64,000 bases of DNA from Inquilinus sp052078665 (GCF_052078665.1 NZ_JBQJIK010000032.1:1-64000); one strand, 5' to 3'; shown: positions 25,026 through 37,561, numbered from the stretch's first letter. The notes: generated by a model not told the origin, from the sequence alone. Numbers and translations: made by a program.

Positions 25026-25054
25026 TTGACTTGACGCGGTGTTTTCCCATTTAA
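25026..25054 (+). promoter_or_regulatory. Candidate promoter of the DEAD-box helicase gene
   Basis: TTGACT (25026-25031), 17 bases, ATTTAA (25049-25054), in an AT-rich dip. It leaves a leader of about 45 bases before ATG 25108. Confidence 0.4.
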
Positions 25055-25107
25055 AGGGCCTGCGGCGGGCCGCTCGGCGCGCCCCCATTAGTAAAGATTC
25101 CTGTACG

Positions 25108-26706
<1,599 letters not shown>

Positions 26707-26780
26707 GTTCGCACCGCCGTGACCGGCGTTGACTTCGCCCCTTCGCTTTCGGCACAAGGGGCGACAGCTCGCGTCGGAGC

Positions 26781-29180
26781 ATGGAAGCGGCAGTGAAGCG
26801 AATCAATCGGTTATCGATCTTTCTCGGCGCCGTTTCCGTGACCGCTATGCTCACGTCGATCGGCGCCTCGGCCCAGGAGCAGGGCCAGCAGCCGCAGCCG
26901 GCCACACCGGCCGCGGAGCAGCAGACGCCGCCAGCCGCACCGGCCGCGGAGCAACCCTCGCAGCCGGCCGGGCAGCAGCAGCCCCCGGTGATCAGCGCCG
27001 ATGAGCTGATCTACGACCAGACCCTCGGTCTCGTCACCGCCCGCGGCAAGGTCGAGATTCACCAGAATCACCAGATCCTGCGGGCCGACCAGGTCACCTA
27101 CAACCAGAAGACCCAGGTGGTCGCCGCCAGCGGCCACGTCACCATGGTGCAGCCGGGCGGCGAGGTGATGTTCGGCGAGTATGCCGAGCTGACCGACGAC
27201 CTGAAGGACGGCTTCATCCAGCAGGTGTCGCTGATCCTGTCCGACAACTCGCGCATGGTCGGCAACAGCGCGGTGCGCGAGCGCGGCGAGGTCACCACCA
27301 TCGACCGCGCCGTCTATTCGCCCTGCAACCTGTGCAAGGACGATCCGACGCAGCCGCCGCTGTGGCAGATCCGCGCCGTGCGGGTCACCAACGACGCGGT
27401 GGCGAAGGACATCATCTACCACGACGCCTTCATCGACCTGTTCGGCGTGCCGCTGTTCTACACGCCCTACTTCTCGATGCCCGACCCTTCGGTCGACCGG
27501 CGCCAGGGCTTCCTGTTCCCGACCTTCGGCTCGACCTCCGATGTCGGGCCGTTCTTCGGGCTGCAATACTATTTCGACATCTCGCCGGACCAGGACGCCA
27601 CGCTCGGCACCATGATCACGCGGGATGCCGGCACGCTGTTCAGCGGCGAGTATCGCAAGCGCTTCGACAAAGGCCTCGTCACCCTCGACGGCAGCATCAA
27701 CCAGAGCGGCTACGACAAGATCCTGAACGACAATTCAGGCTTCAACGGCAGCAACCTGGACTTCCGCTCGCAGCAGGTGCGCTGGCACTTCTTCGGCACC
27801 GCCGCCTACGACTTCGACCAGAACTGGCGCTTCGGGGTGAATGTCCAGCGCACCTCGGACCGGACCTATCTCGACAACTTCAACATCTCCGGCTCCGACG
27901 TGCTGCAGAGCCGCGCCTATGCCGAGGGCTTCTACGGCCTCAGCTACATCTCGGTCGAGGCGCTGGACTGGCAGGACCTGCGCACCCCCGGCACCGGGAT
28001 CGGCAACAAGGGCTTCTCGCCCACCATCCTGCCCTGGGCCCAGGGCAACTACGTCAGCGAGCCGAACACCGTCTTCGGCGGCCAGTGGTTCGTCAACGCC
28101 AGCGCCATCAGCCTGCTGCGCGACTACGACCCGGTGACCAGCGATCCCACCCGCGGCGTCGACACCCGCCGCCTGTCCAGCCAGGTCGGCTGGCAGCGCG
28201 ACTTCTACACCGACAGCGGCATCGTGCTGAACGCGCGCACCTATCTGCGCGGCGACCTGTACCAGTCGAGCGACATGCCGGACGGGACCAAGGTGGTGGA
28301 TGGCGGGCCCGACGAGGTGCTGACCCGCGACGCCAGCGCCGCCCGGCTGTTCCCGGTCGCCACGCTGACCGCGCGCTACCCCTTCGTCGGCCAGATCGGC
28401 ACCTACCAGCAGATGCTGGAGCCGATCGTCAGCTTCAGCGTCGCGCCGGAGATCAGCAACGGCAACAAGATCCCGAACAACGACAGCGCCGACATCGAGT
28501 TCGACGAGATCAACCTGTTCAGCGAGAACCGCTTCCCCGGCCTCGACCGGGTCGAGGGCGGCCAGCACGTCTCCTACGGCTTCCGCTACGGCCTCTACGC
28601 GCCGGACGGCGCCTCCGCCACCTTCTTCCTGGGCCAGAGCTACCGGTTCGAGGAGGACGACGACTTCCCGGAGAGCTCCGGCCTGCGCGACAAGGTCTCG
28701 GACTATGTCGGCCGCGCGACCTTCCATCCGGGGCCGTATCTGAACCTCGACTGGCGGTTCCGGCTGGACAAGGACAATTTCTACAGCCGCCGGCAATTCA
28801 TCCAGGCCACCACCACCCCCACGGAGTGGCTGAACCTGCACGTCAACTACAGCCTGCTCGACGACAAGGGCCCGGACGACGACGGCAACATCTTCAACCA
28901 GCAGCAGCTCGGCACCGGCGGCACCGCCAAGGTCTCGGACTACTGGTCGCTGTCGACCGGGATGACCTACGATATCCAGAACATGCGGCCGTTCACCTAC
29001 AACGTCGGCGCGCAGTACCAGGACGAGTGCTTCACCTTCGGCGTCACGGTACAGCGCCGCTTCACCACCGCCGAGGACCAGAAGGAAGGCTACTCCGTCT
29101 TCCTGACGCTGAACCTGAAGAATCTCGGCGAGGTGCCGGTGAAGCTGAGCAGCGAGGAGAGCCGCGCCGCGGGCAGCTGA
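26781..29180 (+). CDS. lptD: LPS-assembly protein LptD
   Basis: 799 residues: signal peptide, a Gln/Pro/Ala-rich linker (about 33-70), the OstA/jellyroll domain (VISADELIYDQTLGLVTARG, VEIHQNHQILRADQVTYNQ) and a large beta-barrel whose last strand region is YSVFLTLNLKNLGEVPVKL. With LptE it inserts lipopolysaccharide into the outer leaflet. Two cysteines lie together (SPCNLCKD) and one near the end (DECFTFG), the candidates for the inter-domain disulfides. In many relatives surA follows; here the next gene is convergent. Confidence 0.92.
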   Translation: MEAAVKRINRLSIFLGAVSVTAMLTSIGASAQEQGQQPQPATPAAEQQTPPAAPAAEQPSQPAGQQQPPVISADELIYDQTLGLVTARGKVEIHQNHQILRADQVTYNQKTQVVAASGHVTMVQPGGEVMFGEYAELTDDLKDGFIQQVSLILSDNSRMVGNSAVRERGEVTTIDRAVYSPCNLCKDDPTQPPLWQIRAVRVTNDAVAKDIIYHDAFIDLFGVPLFYTPYFSMPDPSVDRRQGFLFPTFGSTSDVGPFFGLQYYFDISPDQDATLGTMITRDAGTLFSGEYRKRFDKGLVTLDGSINQSGYDKILNDNSGFNGSNLDFRSQQVRWHFFGTAAYDFDQNWRFGVNVQRTSDRTYLDNFNISGSDVLQSRAYAEGFYGLSYISVEALDWQDLRTPGTGIGNKGFSPTILPWAQGNYVSEPNTVFGGQWFVNASAISLLRDYDPVTSDPTRGVDTRRLSSQVGWQRDFYTDSGIVLNARTYLRGDLYQSSDMPDGTKVVDGGPDEVLTRDASAARLFPVATLTARYPFVGQIGTYQQMLEPIVSFSVAPEISNGNKIPNNDSADIEFDEINLFSENRFPGLDRVEGGQHVSYGFRYGLYAPDGASATFFLGQSYRFEEDDDFPESSGLRDKVSDYVGRATFHPGPYLNLDWRFRLDKDNFYSRRQFIQATTTPTEWLNLHVNYSLLDDKGPDDDGNIFNQQQLGTGGTAKVSDYWSLSTGMTYDIQNMRPFTYNVGAQYQDECFTFGVTVQRRFTTAEDQKEGYSVFLTLNLKNLGEVPVKLSSEESRAAGS

Positions 29181-29193
29181 CCCGCCGGTCCGA

Positions 29194-30126
29194 CTAGCCC
29201 GGCCCGGCCGCCGCCAACGTCCGGGCCTGGCAGCGCGCTACCCTGGCGACGGCACGGTCGGCCCGGCTGGCCAGCGGCGGCAGCTCCCGCCCCTCGCCGA
29301 TCGTGGCCAGCACCTCGTCCTTCAGCGCCACGGCCCGCGGGTCGCCGAAGGCCCGCCACAGCGCCTGGAAGCCCCGGTGCCTCGCCGCCTGGAACGGCTG
29401 CCGCCGCCCCAGCGCGTCGCGCGCCGGATGCGGCGGGAACAGATGGGCGCAGGGCACCCAGCCGGCCGGGATCGGCGCCGTCACCGCATGGGTCCGGCCG
29501 CTGGCCAGCAGCTTCGGCAGGACATGGGTGTGCGGCCCCTCCGGGCTCTTGCCGTCGGCCGGCGGCACCGGCTGGTACACCTCGATCCGCCCCGGCCGCC
29601 CCAGGAACACGCGGTGCGGGCCGGCATGGATCACCGCGCCCATCAGCGGGTTGCCGGGCTCGAACAGCGACCGGCCGGCTCCGGCGCGCAGCTGGACCAG
29701 CAGCGCCGGGTCGGCGGTGCGGACGCAGATATCGGCCTGGGCCACGCCGAGGCCGAGGTCGAACAGCACGGCGTCGCGGTCCTGCGGCCGCAGCGCCGCG
29801 CGGTCGGGGCCGAGCTCGGCAACGACGGTGCGCCGGCTCATCGCGGCTGCTTCCGCCTCCAGGCACAGCGCCACGGCGTGGCTCCAGCGGTCGCCCTGCC
29901 CGGTCGCGGTCTCATAGGCCACCGGCCGCAGACCGGCGATCCAGTCGATCCGCATCGCGCCGAGGCCGGTGACCACGGCGACGCCGGCCTCGTCGGCGAC
30001 GACCGACGCCGGCTCCTCCGGCGTGCGCATGAACTCGGCGATGGCGCCGAAGCCGCCCAGGCTCCACCCCGTCTCCGGCTCCTCGGCCTGGTCCAGGATC
30101 AGCCGCCGCACCGCCTCCGTCATCAT
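29194..30126 (-). CDS. Conserved protein of unknown function in the B12 uptake operon
   Basis: 310 residues starting MMTEAVRRLILDQAEEPETG, with WSLGGFGAIAEFMRTPEEPA and several His-containing blocks later (AVIHAGPHRVFLGRPGR, GPHTHVLPKLLASGRTHAV). No signal peptide. Its ATG overlaps the stop of the permease-ATPase chimera in ATGA (30123-30126), so it is translated in the same operon, downstream of the cobalamin riboswitch. That context suggests a role in using or sensing cobalamin or a corrinoid; the His residues might bind metal. Function not known to me. Confidence 0.7.
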   Translation of the reverse strand: MMTEAVRRLILDQAEEPETGWSLGGFGAIAEFMRTPEEPASVVADEAGVAVVTGLGAMRIDWIAGLRPVAYETATGQGDRWSHAVALCLEAEAAAMSRRTVVAELGPDRAALRPQDRDAVLFDLGLGVAQADICVRTADPALLVQLRAGAGRSLFEPGNPLMGAVIHAGPHRVFLGRPGRIEVYQPVPPADGKSPEGPHTHVLPKLLASGRTHAVTAPIPAGWVPCAHLFPPHPARDALGRRQPFQAARHRGFQALWRAFGDPRAVALKDEVLATIGEGRELPPLASRADRAVARVARCQARTLAAAGPG

Positions 30127-31019
30127 CGCCCCTCCCCCTGCTCTGGCGCCGCGATGCGCGACCAGGGCAGGACATAGCCGACCCCGTCGCGCACGCCGCG
30201 CTGCACCTCCACGCCATAGGCGCGGCGGAGGTGGTCGTCGGTCAGCACCGCGGCGGGCAAACCATTGGCCAGGATCCTGCCGCCCCGCAGCAGCACCAGC
30301 CGGTCGCAGAACCGACCGGCCAACGCCAGGTCGTGCAGCACCACCAGCACCCCGGCGCCGGCCAGGATCAGGGCCCAGCCGACCGCCATCGGCGGCAGCA
30401 CCAGCCAGACATGCTCCAGGCTGCGGTCGGCCAGCGACCCCATCAGCCAGAACACGATCTCCAGCGCCGCATAGGGGTTCGGCGACAGGTTCAGCGCCAG
30501 CGCGGTCAGGGCGCCGGCGGCGCTGCTGATGGCGACGCCGGCCAGGATCCCGGTCATGGTCCCGGCGCCGCGCCGGGCCAGGGCCAGCAGCATCAGCGTC
30601 GCCAGCACCGCCCCGGCGATGCAGCCCAGCGGCAGGGCCAGCGCGAAGCTGCCGGCGAGGCCGGTGTAGAACACCAGCACGGCGCCCAGCGCCGCCGCGG
30701 CCGAGACGCCGATCACCCCGGGCTCGGCCAGCGGGTTGCGCAGCAGCCCCTGCATCGCGGCGCCGCCGAGGCCAAGGCTGAACCCGACCAGCAGGCCCAG
30801 CAGCGCCCGCGGCAGCCGCAGCTCCAGCAGCACCAGCGCCGGCTGGCTCTGCCGCCCGGCCAGCAGGTCGCCGGCCGCGGAGGCGAGGTCGAGCGGTGCA
30901 TAGCCGGTGGCGATCGACCCGGCCAGGCAGGCCACAGAGGCCATGGCGAGACCGGTGACCAGGACTGGATAGGACGGAGCCAAGACCTGGCGGGGCGTGG
31001 TGTCGGTTCCGGCGGTCAT
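30123..31019 (-). pseudogene. BtuC-BtuD chimera: truncated permease fused in frame to the end of its ATPase
   Basis: 298 codons. Residues 1 to about 225 are a FecCD/BtuC permease: ELRLPRALLGLLVGFSLGLG, GAAMQGLLRNPLAEPGVIGV, then FWLMGSLADRSLEHVWLVLP. From about 226 the sequence switches to the last third of a FecE/BtuD ATPase: VLVVLHDLALAGRFCDRLVL (H-loop His), LRGGRILANGLPAAVLTDDH, LRRAYGVEV. The last third of the permease and the ATPase Walker A, Q-loop, signature and Walker B are missing, so neither activity should survive. The join lies near 30340-30365. It looks like an in-frame deletion of roughly 0.8 kb that left the downstream overlap intact. A misassembly would look the same. Confidence 0.75.
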
Positions 31020-31050
31020 GATGAACCACAGGGGCAAGAAGGAGCGCGTC

Positions 31051-31181
31051 GCCTCTCCCGCCTGGCGGGAGAGGTCGGGCGTCCGCAGGACGACCGGGTG
31101 AGGGCTGGCCCGAGCCTCGACAAAGGGCCCTCACCCGGAGCCGCTGACGCGTCTCCGACCTCTCCCGCAAGCGGGAGAGGC
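31051..31181 (-). repeat. Dispersed repeat, copy 2, with hairpins at both ends
   Basis: Reverse-strand relative of the 23542 repeat, between the BtuF and BtuCD-like genes. GCCTCTCCCGC...GCGGGAGAGG hairpins lie at both ends (31051-31074 and 31161-31181), and CTCCGGGTGAGGGCCCTTTG then TCGAGG occurs between them on the minus strand. No coding potential; may reduce read-through into the chimera. Confidence 0.8.
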
Positions 31182-31206
31182 AACGCAAATGGCCTTGATT
31201 GTTCTT

Positions 31207-32037
31207 TCACCGCCCCTCCTCCGCCTGCCGCGCGGCGGCGGCGATCAGGGCGGCGGCGTCGGCCACCTCCGGGCCGCCGCAGGTCCACAGCCGCGCCGGC
31301 ACCCGGACCAGGCGCAGATCCGGCAGCGCGGCCAGGATCGGATGGTCCAGCATCGCCTCGCCCAGCGACGGCGCCCGGTTCTCCGGCTGGTTCAGGATCA
31401 AGAGCCGCACCCCGGCCAGCGCCACGCTCTCCAGCGGGATCTCGCCGTAATTCTCCAGCCCCTGCTCGGCGGCGAGGTTGCGGACGCCGGCCCGGCGCAG
31501 GATCTCGTCGACCAGCGAGCCACGGCCGGCGGTGAAGCCGTTCGGGCGCAGCACCACCGCCAGCGGCGGCGAGGCCGGGCTGCGGATGGCCGCCAGCCGG
31601 CCGTCCATCGCCGCGATCATCTGCTCGCCACGCTCCGGCTGGCCCAGGGCCGCCGCCACCTGACGGATCTGGGCGCGGACGCCGTCCAGGTCCTGCGGCA
31701 CGCCCAGCTCCAGGATCGGCATGCCCAGGCGGCGCAGCAGCGCCACCGTGCTGCGGGTGGTGAAGGCCCCGACCACGACCAGGTCCGGCTGCAGCGCCGC
31801 GACCTCCTCCGCCATCCCGTGATTGACCGGCATCGAGGCCGCCTCGGCCGCCACCACCGAATTCTCCGGGTCGCGCGCCAGCCAGGTCACCGACCGCACA
31901 TCGGCGCGGTCGGCCAGGCGCAGCACCAGCGCATCGGCACAGAGGTTGAGCGAGACGATCCGATGCGGCCGGGCCAGGGCGGGCGAGGCCGCGAGGCCGA
32001 GGGCCAGGAGCAGCGGGAGCACGGCAGGGCGGCGCAT
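31207..32037 (-). CDS. btuF: Periplasmic cobalamin-type binding protein
   Basis: 276 residues: signal MRRPAVLPLLLALGLAASPALA, then HRIVSLNLCADALVLRLADR and AALQPDLVVVGAFT, the class III binding-protein fold of BtuF/FhuD. Placed between the TonB receptor and the permease of a riboswitch-controlled operon, which supports cobalamin as ligand. It begins 6 bases after the receptor gene ends. Confidence 0.8.
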   Translation of the reverse strand: MRRPAVLPLLLALGLAASPALARPHRIVSLNLCADALVLRLADRADVRSVTWLARDPENSVVAAEAASMPVNHGMAEEVAALQPDLVVVGAFTTRSTVALLRRLGMPILELGVPQDLDGVRAQIRQVAAALGQPERGEQMIAAMDGRLAAIRSPASPPLAVVLRPNGFTAGRGSLVDEILRRAGVRNLAAEQGLENYGEIPLESVALAGVRLLILNQPENRAPSLGEAMLDHPILAALPDLRLVRVPARLWTCGGPEVADAAALIAAAARQAEEGR

Positions 32038-32042
32038 CGCGA

Positions 32043-33938
32043 TCAGAAGCTGACCTTCATGCCGAGATAGCCGGCCCGCCGCAGCGAGCCGTAGGTCCAG
32101 ACCTCCTCATAATCCTCGTCCAGCAGGTTGTCGATCCGGCCATAGACCTGCACCCTGTCGCTCATCTGGTACGACGCCGCCAGGTTCACCAGCGTATAGC
32201 CGTCCAGCGTCACCGGCGAGGAATTGAACACCTCGTCGAAGGCCAGGTCCTTCTGCCGGCCGTTGTAGTCGACGCCGAGATTGACGTTCGCAGCACCCTC
32301 CAGGAACCGGTAGTTGACGTTGAGGCTGGCGATGTTGCGCGGCCGGCGCACCAGATCCGCCCCGGTCGCGTCCTCCGCGTCGGTGTAGGTGTAGGCGGCG
32401 CGGATGGTCAGGTCGTCGACCGGCGTCACCGACAGACCCAGCTCCACCCCGCGCGCCGTGGCCGTGCCCGGCAGGTTGGCCGAGCTCTGCCCGTTGCCGA
32501 CGATCAGGTCGCTGATCCGCTGCTCGAACCAGGTCGCGTCCAGCACCACCCGGTCGCCCCAGATCTCCTGGTCGAAGCCGGCGTCCCAGCCCTCCGCATG
32601 CTCCGGCTTCAGGTCGGGATTGCCGCGATAGGTGTTGGTGAAGCCGTACAGCTCGAACAGCGTCGGGTTCTTCACCCCGGTGCCGGTGGAGGCGCGCAGC
32701 TTGGTGCCCGTGGCCTCGATCCGGTAAGCGGCGGTCAGGCGGTAGGTGGTGGTGTCGTTGAACAGGTCGTTCAGGTCGTGCCGCACGCTGCCGGTCAGGA
32801 ACAGGCTGTCGAGCAGGCCGAGCTGATACTGCCCGACCAGCCCGGTGGCGCCGATCCGGCGGCTGAAATCGGCGAAGCCGCTGCTGCTGTCGGCCTGCTG
32901 CTCCTCATGGTCGACGGCGAAGGTCAGGCGGTGCTCGGCCGGCAGCAATGCCTCGCTGTCCAGCGTCAGGTTGGTCTGGTAGTCGACCCTTGTGGTCTTG
33001 CCGCGATAGCTGCTGGTGATGACGTCGTCGCCGTCGCGATAGTCGCGGCTGTCGTCGGTGTAGGACAGGCCGACGATGTGCTCCCACCGGCCGTCGAGCA
33101 GCTTGAGCTTGCCCTGGATGCGGCCGAGGAAGGTCGAGCCGTCGACGTCGTCCTTGCTGTCGATGGCGCCGACGCCCCCGGCGAAGCCGTCGAGATCGGT
33201 GCGGAAGCGGGTGTAGCGGCCGACCACGTCGATATCGACCAGCTCGTTCGGGTGCAGCCCGATCTTGGTGTAGATCGTGCCGTTGCGGTACCCGTCGGCC
33301 TCGCTGCCATGGCGGGCGGACGACGCGCCGTCGGTGCGCAGGCCGGCGGTGCCGATCAGATAGTCGAGGTCGTCATTGCCGCCGCTGACCGAGGCGTTTC
33401 CGCGCAACGTGCCGTAGCCGCCGCCCTCGACCGAGGCGGTGCTGCCCACCGGTCCCTCGCCGCGCCGGGTGACGATGTTGACCACGCCGCCGATCGCGTC
33501 CGACCCATAGAGGGCACTCTGCGGTCCGCGCAGCACCTCGATCCGCTCGATGTCGTCGGCCATCAGATGGGCGAAGTCGAACTCCGACCCCGCCGAGGGG
33601 TCGTTGACCTCGATGCCGTCGATCAGCACGAGCGTCTGGTTGCCTTCCGAGCCGCGGATGCGCAGCTGGGTCAGCCCGCCGAGCGGGCCGGTGCGGTTGA
33701 CGGCGACGCCCGGCACCTCGCGCAGCACGTCGGAAAGCTGGTGGATCTGCCGGTCCTCCAACTCCTGCCGGGTGATCACGGTAACGGCGCTGCCGACCTG
33801 GTCCGCCGGGGTCGGCGTGCGGTTGGCGGTGACCACGATCGGCGGGAGCGTCAGGCCGGGCTCGGCCTCCTGGCCCTCCGCGGGCATGGAGACGCCGGCC
33901 GCGAGCAGGACCAGGATGTAGCGGGACGGAACGGACAT
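32043..33938 (-). CDS. btuB: TonB-dependent vitamin B12 receptor
   Basis: 631 residues: signal peptide, a TonB-box-like PPIVVTANRTP, the plug domain (ELEDRQIHQLSDVLREVPGV, QLRIRGSEGNQTLVLIDGIEV, IERIEVLRGPQSALYGSDAI) and a 22-strand type barrel ending YLGMKVSF. Brings corrinoids across the outer membrane with TonB energy. The riboswitch at 34052-34222 lies in its leader and supports cobalamin. ATG 33938 has a GAGG ribosome site 5 bases before it; GTG 33956 is an alternative. Confidence 0.88.
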   Translation of the reverse strand: MSVPSRYILVLLAAGVSMPAEGQEAEPGLTLPPIVVTANRTPTPADQVGSAVTVITRQELEDRQIHQLSDVLREVPGVAVNRTGPLGGLTQLRIRGSEGNQTLVLIDGIEVNDPSAGSEFDFAHLMADDIERIEVLRGPQSALYGSDAIGGVVNIVTRRGEGPVGSTASVEGGGYGTLRGNASVSGGNDDLDYLIGTAGLRTDGASSARHGSEADGYRNGTIYTKIGLHPNELVDIDVVGRYTRFRTDLDGFAGGVGAIDSKDDVDGSTFLGRIQGKLKLLDGRWEHIVGLSYTDDSRDYRDGDDVITSSYRGKTTRVDYQTNLTLDSEALLPAEHRLTFAVDHEEQQADSSSGFADFSRRIGATGLVGQYQLGLLDSLFLTGSVRHDLNDLFNDTTTYRLTAAYRIEATGTKLRASTGTGVKNPTLFELYGFTNTYRGNPDLKPEHAEGWDAGFDQEIWGDRVVLDATWFEQRISDLIVGNGQSSANLPGTATARGVELGLSVTPVDDLTIRAAYTYTDAEDATGADLVRRPRNIASLNVNYRFLEGAANVNLGVDYNGRQKDLAFDEVFNSSPVTLDGYTLVNLAASYQMSDRVQVYGRIDNLLDEDYEEVWTYGSLRRAGYLGMKVSF

Positions 33939-34051
33939 GGAGACCTCGGGGGACACGCTTGTGGCACGTCACCGCGAACGCTGTCTCCCCGGCCTGCGCC
34001 GGTTCGGCAACCACCAGGACACCCCGCCCGGCGTGCTCGCGCGTGACCACG

Positions 34052-34222
34052 ACTGACGGCAGGTCTCCTGGCTTGCGGGTCGTCGCCCTTCCGTCGCCTT
34101 CCCGGGGCCCGAAACCCCCAGTGGCATGTTGACGGATGACTCGCCGCTCACAGTTGCGGGGGCAGCCGCGGCGTTGGGCCGAAGCCCGCACCGCGTTCCC
34201 TTTTGATCCCGAAGGAACCGTC
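34052..34222 (-). ncRNA. Cobalamin (AdoCbl) riboswitch
   Basis: On the minus strand, in order: GGGAACGCGG (34191-34200), GCTGCCCCCGCAACTGT (34150-34166), GCCACTG (34119-34125) and an exact B12 box AGCCAGGAGACCTGCC (34058-34073). These are the conserved core elements of the cobalamin riboswitch in the right order and spacing. It lies about 115 bases before btuB. I see no U-tailed terminator after it, so control is probably by masking the ribosome site or through Rho. Confidence 0.93.
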
Positions 34223-34231
34223 GCAGCGAAG

Positions 34232-35248
34232 CTAGTGGGCGGCCGGCCGCGCCGTCAACAGCGCATCGAGGCCGAGCGCGGCGGCGTTGGCGCCGGAATC
34301 GGCATAGGGCGGCAGCCGGTCCTCCTCGCGCAGCTCGCTGTCGCAGATCGCCACCATCCGCGGCACCCAGCGCACGACATGGTCGACCAGGGCCCGCACC
34401 GCCGGCACCAGGCCGCGGCGCGAGGCGAACACCGCCTGCACCTCGCCCTCCGGCACGCGCCAGTCGAACAGCACATGCTCCAGCAGCCCGGCCTCGATCG
34501 CCGGCCGGCAGATATAGTCCGGCAGCAGCGCGGCGCCGAGCCCGTCGATCGCGGCCTGACGCAGGGTGAACATGTCGTCGCTGGCCAGCCGCGGCACATG
34601 CGGCACCGATTGCGGCGCGCCTGCCGCGTCGACCAGGGTCCAGACATGGCGACCGTCGGCATGGTGCAGGTCGAGCGTGCCGAGGCGGATCAGATCGACC
34701 GGCTCCGTGGGGCGGCCGATCCGGTCGAGCAGCGTCGGCGCCGCCACCACCACGCCGCGGGTCTGGGCCAGCACCCGGACGACGACATCGGAGGGCTCGG
34801 TCGGCGGCTTGCGCACCCGGAAGGCCAGGTCGACCCGCTCGTCGATCACGTCGACGCGGCGGCCGGTCAGCTCCATGGCGATGCGCACCGCCGGATGGGC
34901 GGCCAGGAAGCTGTTGATCAGCGGCGCGACCATGGTCTGCGCCAGGATGTGCGGGCAGGTGACGCGGATCAGCCCGCTCGGCTCCGACCGCGCCTGGGCC
35001 ACCGCCTGCTCCGCCGCCTCGGCCTCGGCCAGCATGGTCTCGCAATGGCGCAGGAAGGTCTCGCCGACATCGGTCAGCGACAGCCGGCGGGTGGAGCGCT
35101 GCAGCAGCCGGACGCCGAGCCCCTCCTCCAGCGCCGCGATGCGGCGGCTGAGCCGCGACTTGGGCAGGCCGAGGGCCCGGCCGGCGGCGGTGAAGCCGCC
35201 CAGTTGCGCCACCTTGGCGAAGAGGCGGAGGTCGTTGAGGTCGAGCAT
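34232..35248 (-). CDS. LysR-family transcriptional regulator
   Basis: 338 residues. Winged helix at the start: MLDLNDLRLFAKVAQLGGFT, AAGRALGLPKSRLSRRIAAL; effector domain with LIRVTCPHILAQTMVAPLI, of the AaeR/CrgA-like branch. Divergent from azoR (35372), which it probably regulates. Its stop lies about ten bases before the riboswitch, so the riboswitch promoter must overlap its 3' end, or btuB is also reached by read-through. Confidence 0.9.
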   Translation of the reverse strand: MLDLNDLRLFAKVAQLGGFTAAGRALGLPKSRLSRRIAALEEGLGVRLLQRSTRRLSLTDVGETFLRHCETMLAEAEAAEQAVAQARSEPSGLIRVTCPHILAQTMVAPLINSFLAAHPAVRIAMELTGRRVDVIDERVDLAFRVRKPPTEPSDVVVRVLAQTRGVVVAAPTLLDRIGRPTEPVDLIRLGTLDLHHADGRHVWTLVDAAGAPQSVPHVPRLASDDMFTLRQAAIDGLGAALLPDYICRPAIEAGLLEHVLFDWRVPEGEVQAVFASRRGLVPAVRALVDHVVRWVPRMVAICDSELREEDRLPPYADSGANAAALGLDALLTARPAAH

Positions 35249-35371
35249 GGCCGTCACCCGCAGTTTATTGTCTCACAGATAGAACGATCCATCGCGAAAT
35301 TCCAGTCTACAGGTGGATTGCCTCCATCCGTAAATGCAATGCCGATGTCATTTACACCCACGGAGGGGTCC

Positions 35372-35995
35372 ATGAAGATCCTGCAGATCGATTCCAGCCC
35401 GCTTGGCGACGCCTCGGTGTCGCGCCAGCTGACCAAGGCGACCGTCGACGCCTGGCGCGCCCGCCACCCGCAGGCCGAGCTGGCGTATCGCGACCTCGTC
35501 GCCGACGCGCCCGAGCATCTGACCGCCGAGCGTCTGGCCGTGATCAAGTTCGGCAAGGATGCCGAGCTGACGCCGGTCCAAGCGCAGGAGCGCGCGCTGA
35601 TCGACAGCGTCGTCGAGGAGTTCCTGTCGGCCGACGTGGTGGTGATCGGCGCGCCGATGTACAACTTCTCGGTGCCGACCCAGCTGAAGGCCTGGATCGA
35701 CCGGCTGGCCCAGGCAGGGCGGACCTTCCGCTACAGCGAGACCGGCCCGGTCGGCCTGGCCGGCGGGCGCAAGGTGATCGTCGTCTCCACGCGCGGCGGC
35801 ATCTACACCGCCGGTCTCGAGGCCCTGGATCACCAGGAGGCCTATCTGCGCTCCGTGCTCGGCTTCATCGGCGTCACCGACATCGAGTTCGTGCGCGCCG
35901 AAGGGCTGGGATACGGGCCGGAGCACCGCGATCGCGCCGTCGCCGAGGCGCACCAGCAGGCCAAGGCCACCCTGGGCCTGGCCGTGGCGGCCTGA
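35372..35995 (+). CDS. azoR: FMN-dependent NADH-azoreductase
   Basis: 207 residues, flavodoxin-like. MKILQIDSSPLGDASVSRQL binds the FMN phosphate, GAPMYNFSVPTQLKAWIDRL and VSTRGGIYT wrap the isoalloxazine ring. Reduces quinones and azo dyes with NADH by two-electron steps; in cells mainly protects against quinone stress. GGAGGGG precedes the ATG. A LysR gene is divergent. Confidence 0.92.
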   Translation: MKILQIDSSPLGDASVSRQLTKATVDAWRARHPQAELAYRDLVADAPEHLTAERLAVIKFGKDAELTPVQAQERALIDSVVEEFLSADVVVIGAPMYNFSVPTQLKAWIDRLAQAGRTFRYSETGPVGLAGGRKVIVVSTRGGIYTAGLEALDHQEAYLRSVLGFIGVTDIEFVRAEGLGYGPEHRDRAVAEAHQQAKATLGLAVAA

Positions 35996-36017
35996 GCCGC
36001 CACCGTCCGAAACGCAA

Positions 36018-36046
36018 CGAGGCGGGCTTTCGCCCGCCTCGTCGTT
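36018..36046. terminator. Bidirectional hairpin terminator
   Basis: CGAGGCGGGC (36018-36027) pairs with GCCCGCCTCG (36032-36041) around a TTTC loop, a 10-pair stem between the convergent azoR and mmsA genes. The T-tract is weak on either side. Confidence 0.75.
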
Positions 36047-36067
36047 CTCAAGTCCCGGACCGAAGGG

Positions 36068-37561
<1,494 letters not shown>

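Noticed and set aside
29194..31188. One 664-codon protein covering the region of the B12 permease
   Set aside because: The N-terminal half is a shadow of the BtuC frame; the real gene starts at 30126, where ATGA overlaps the preceding stop.
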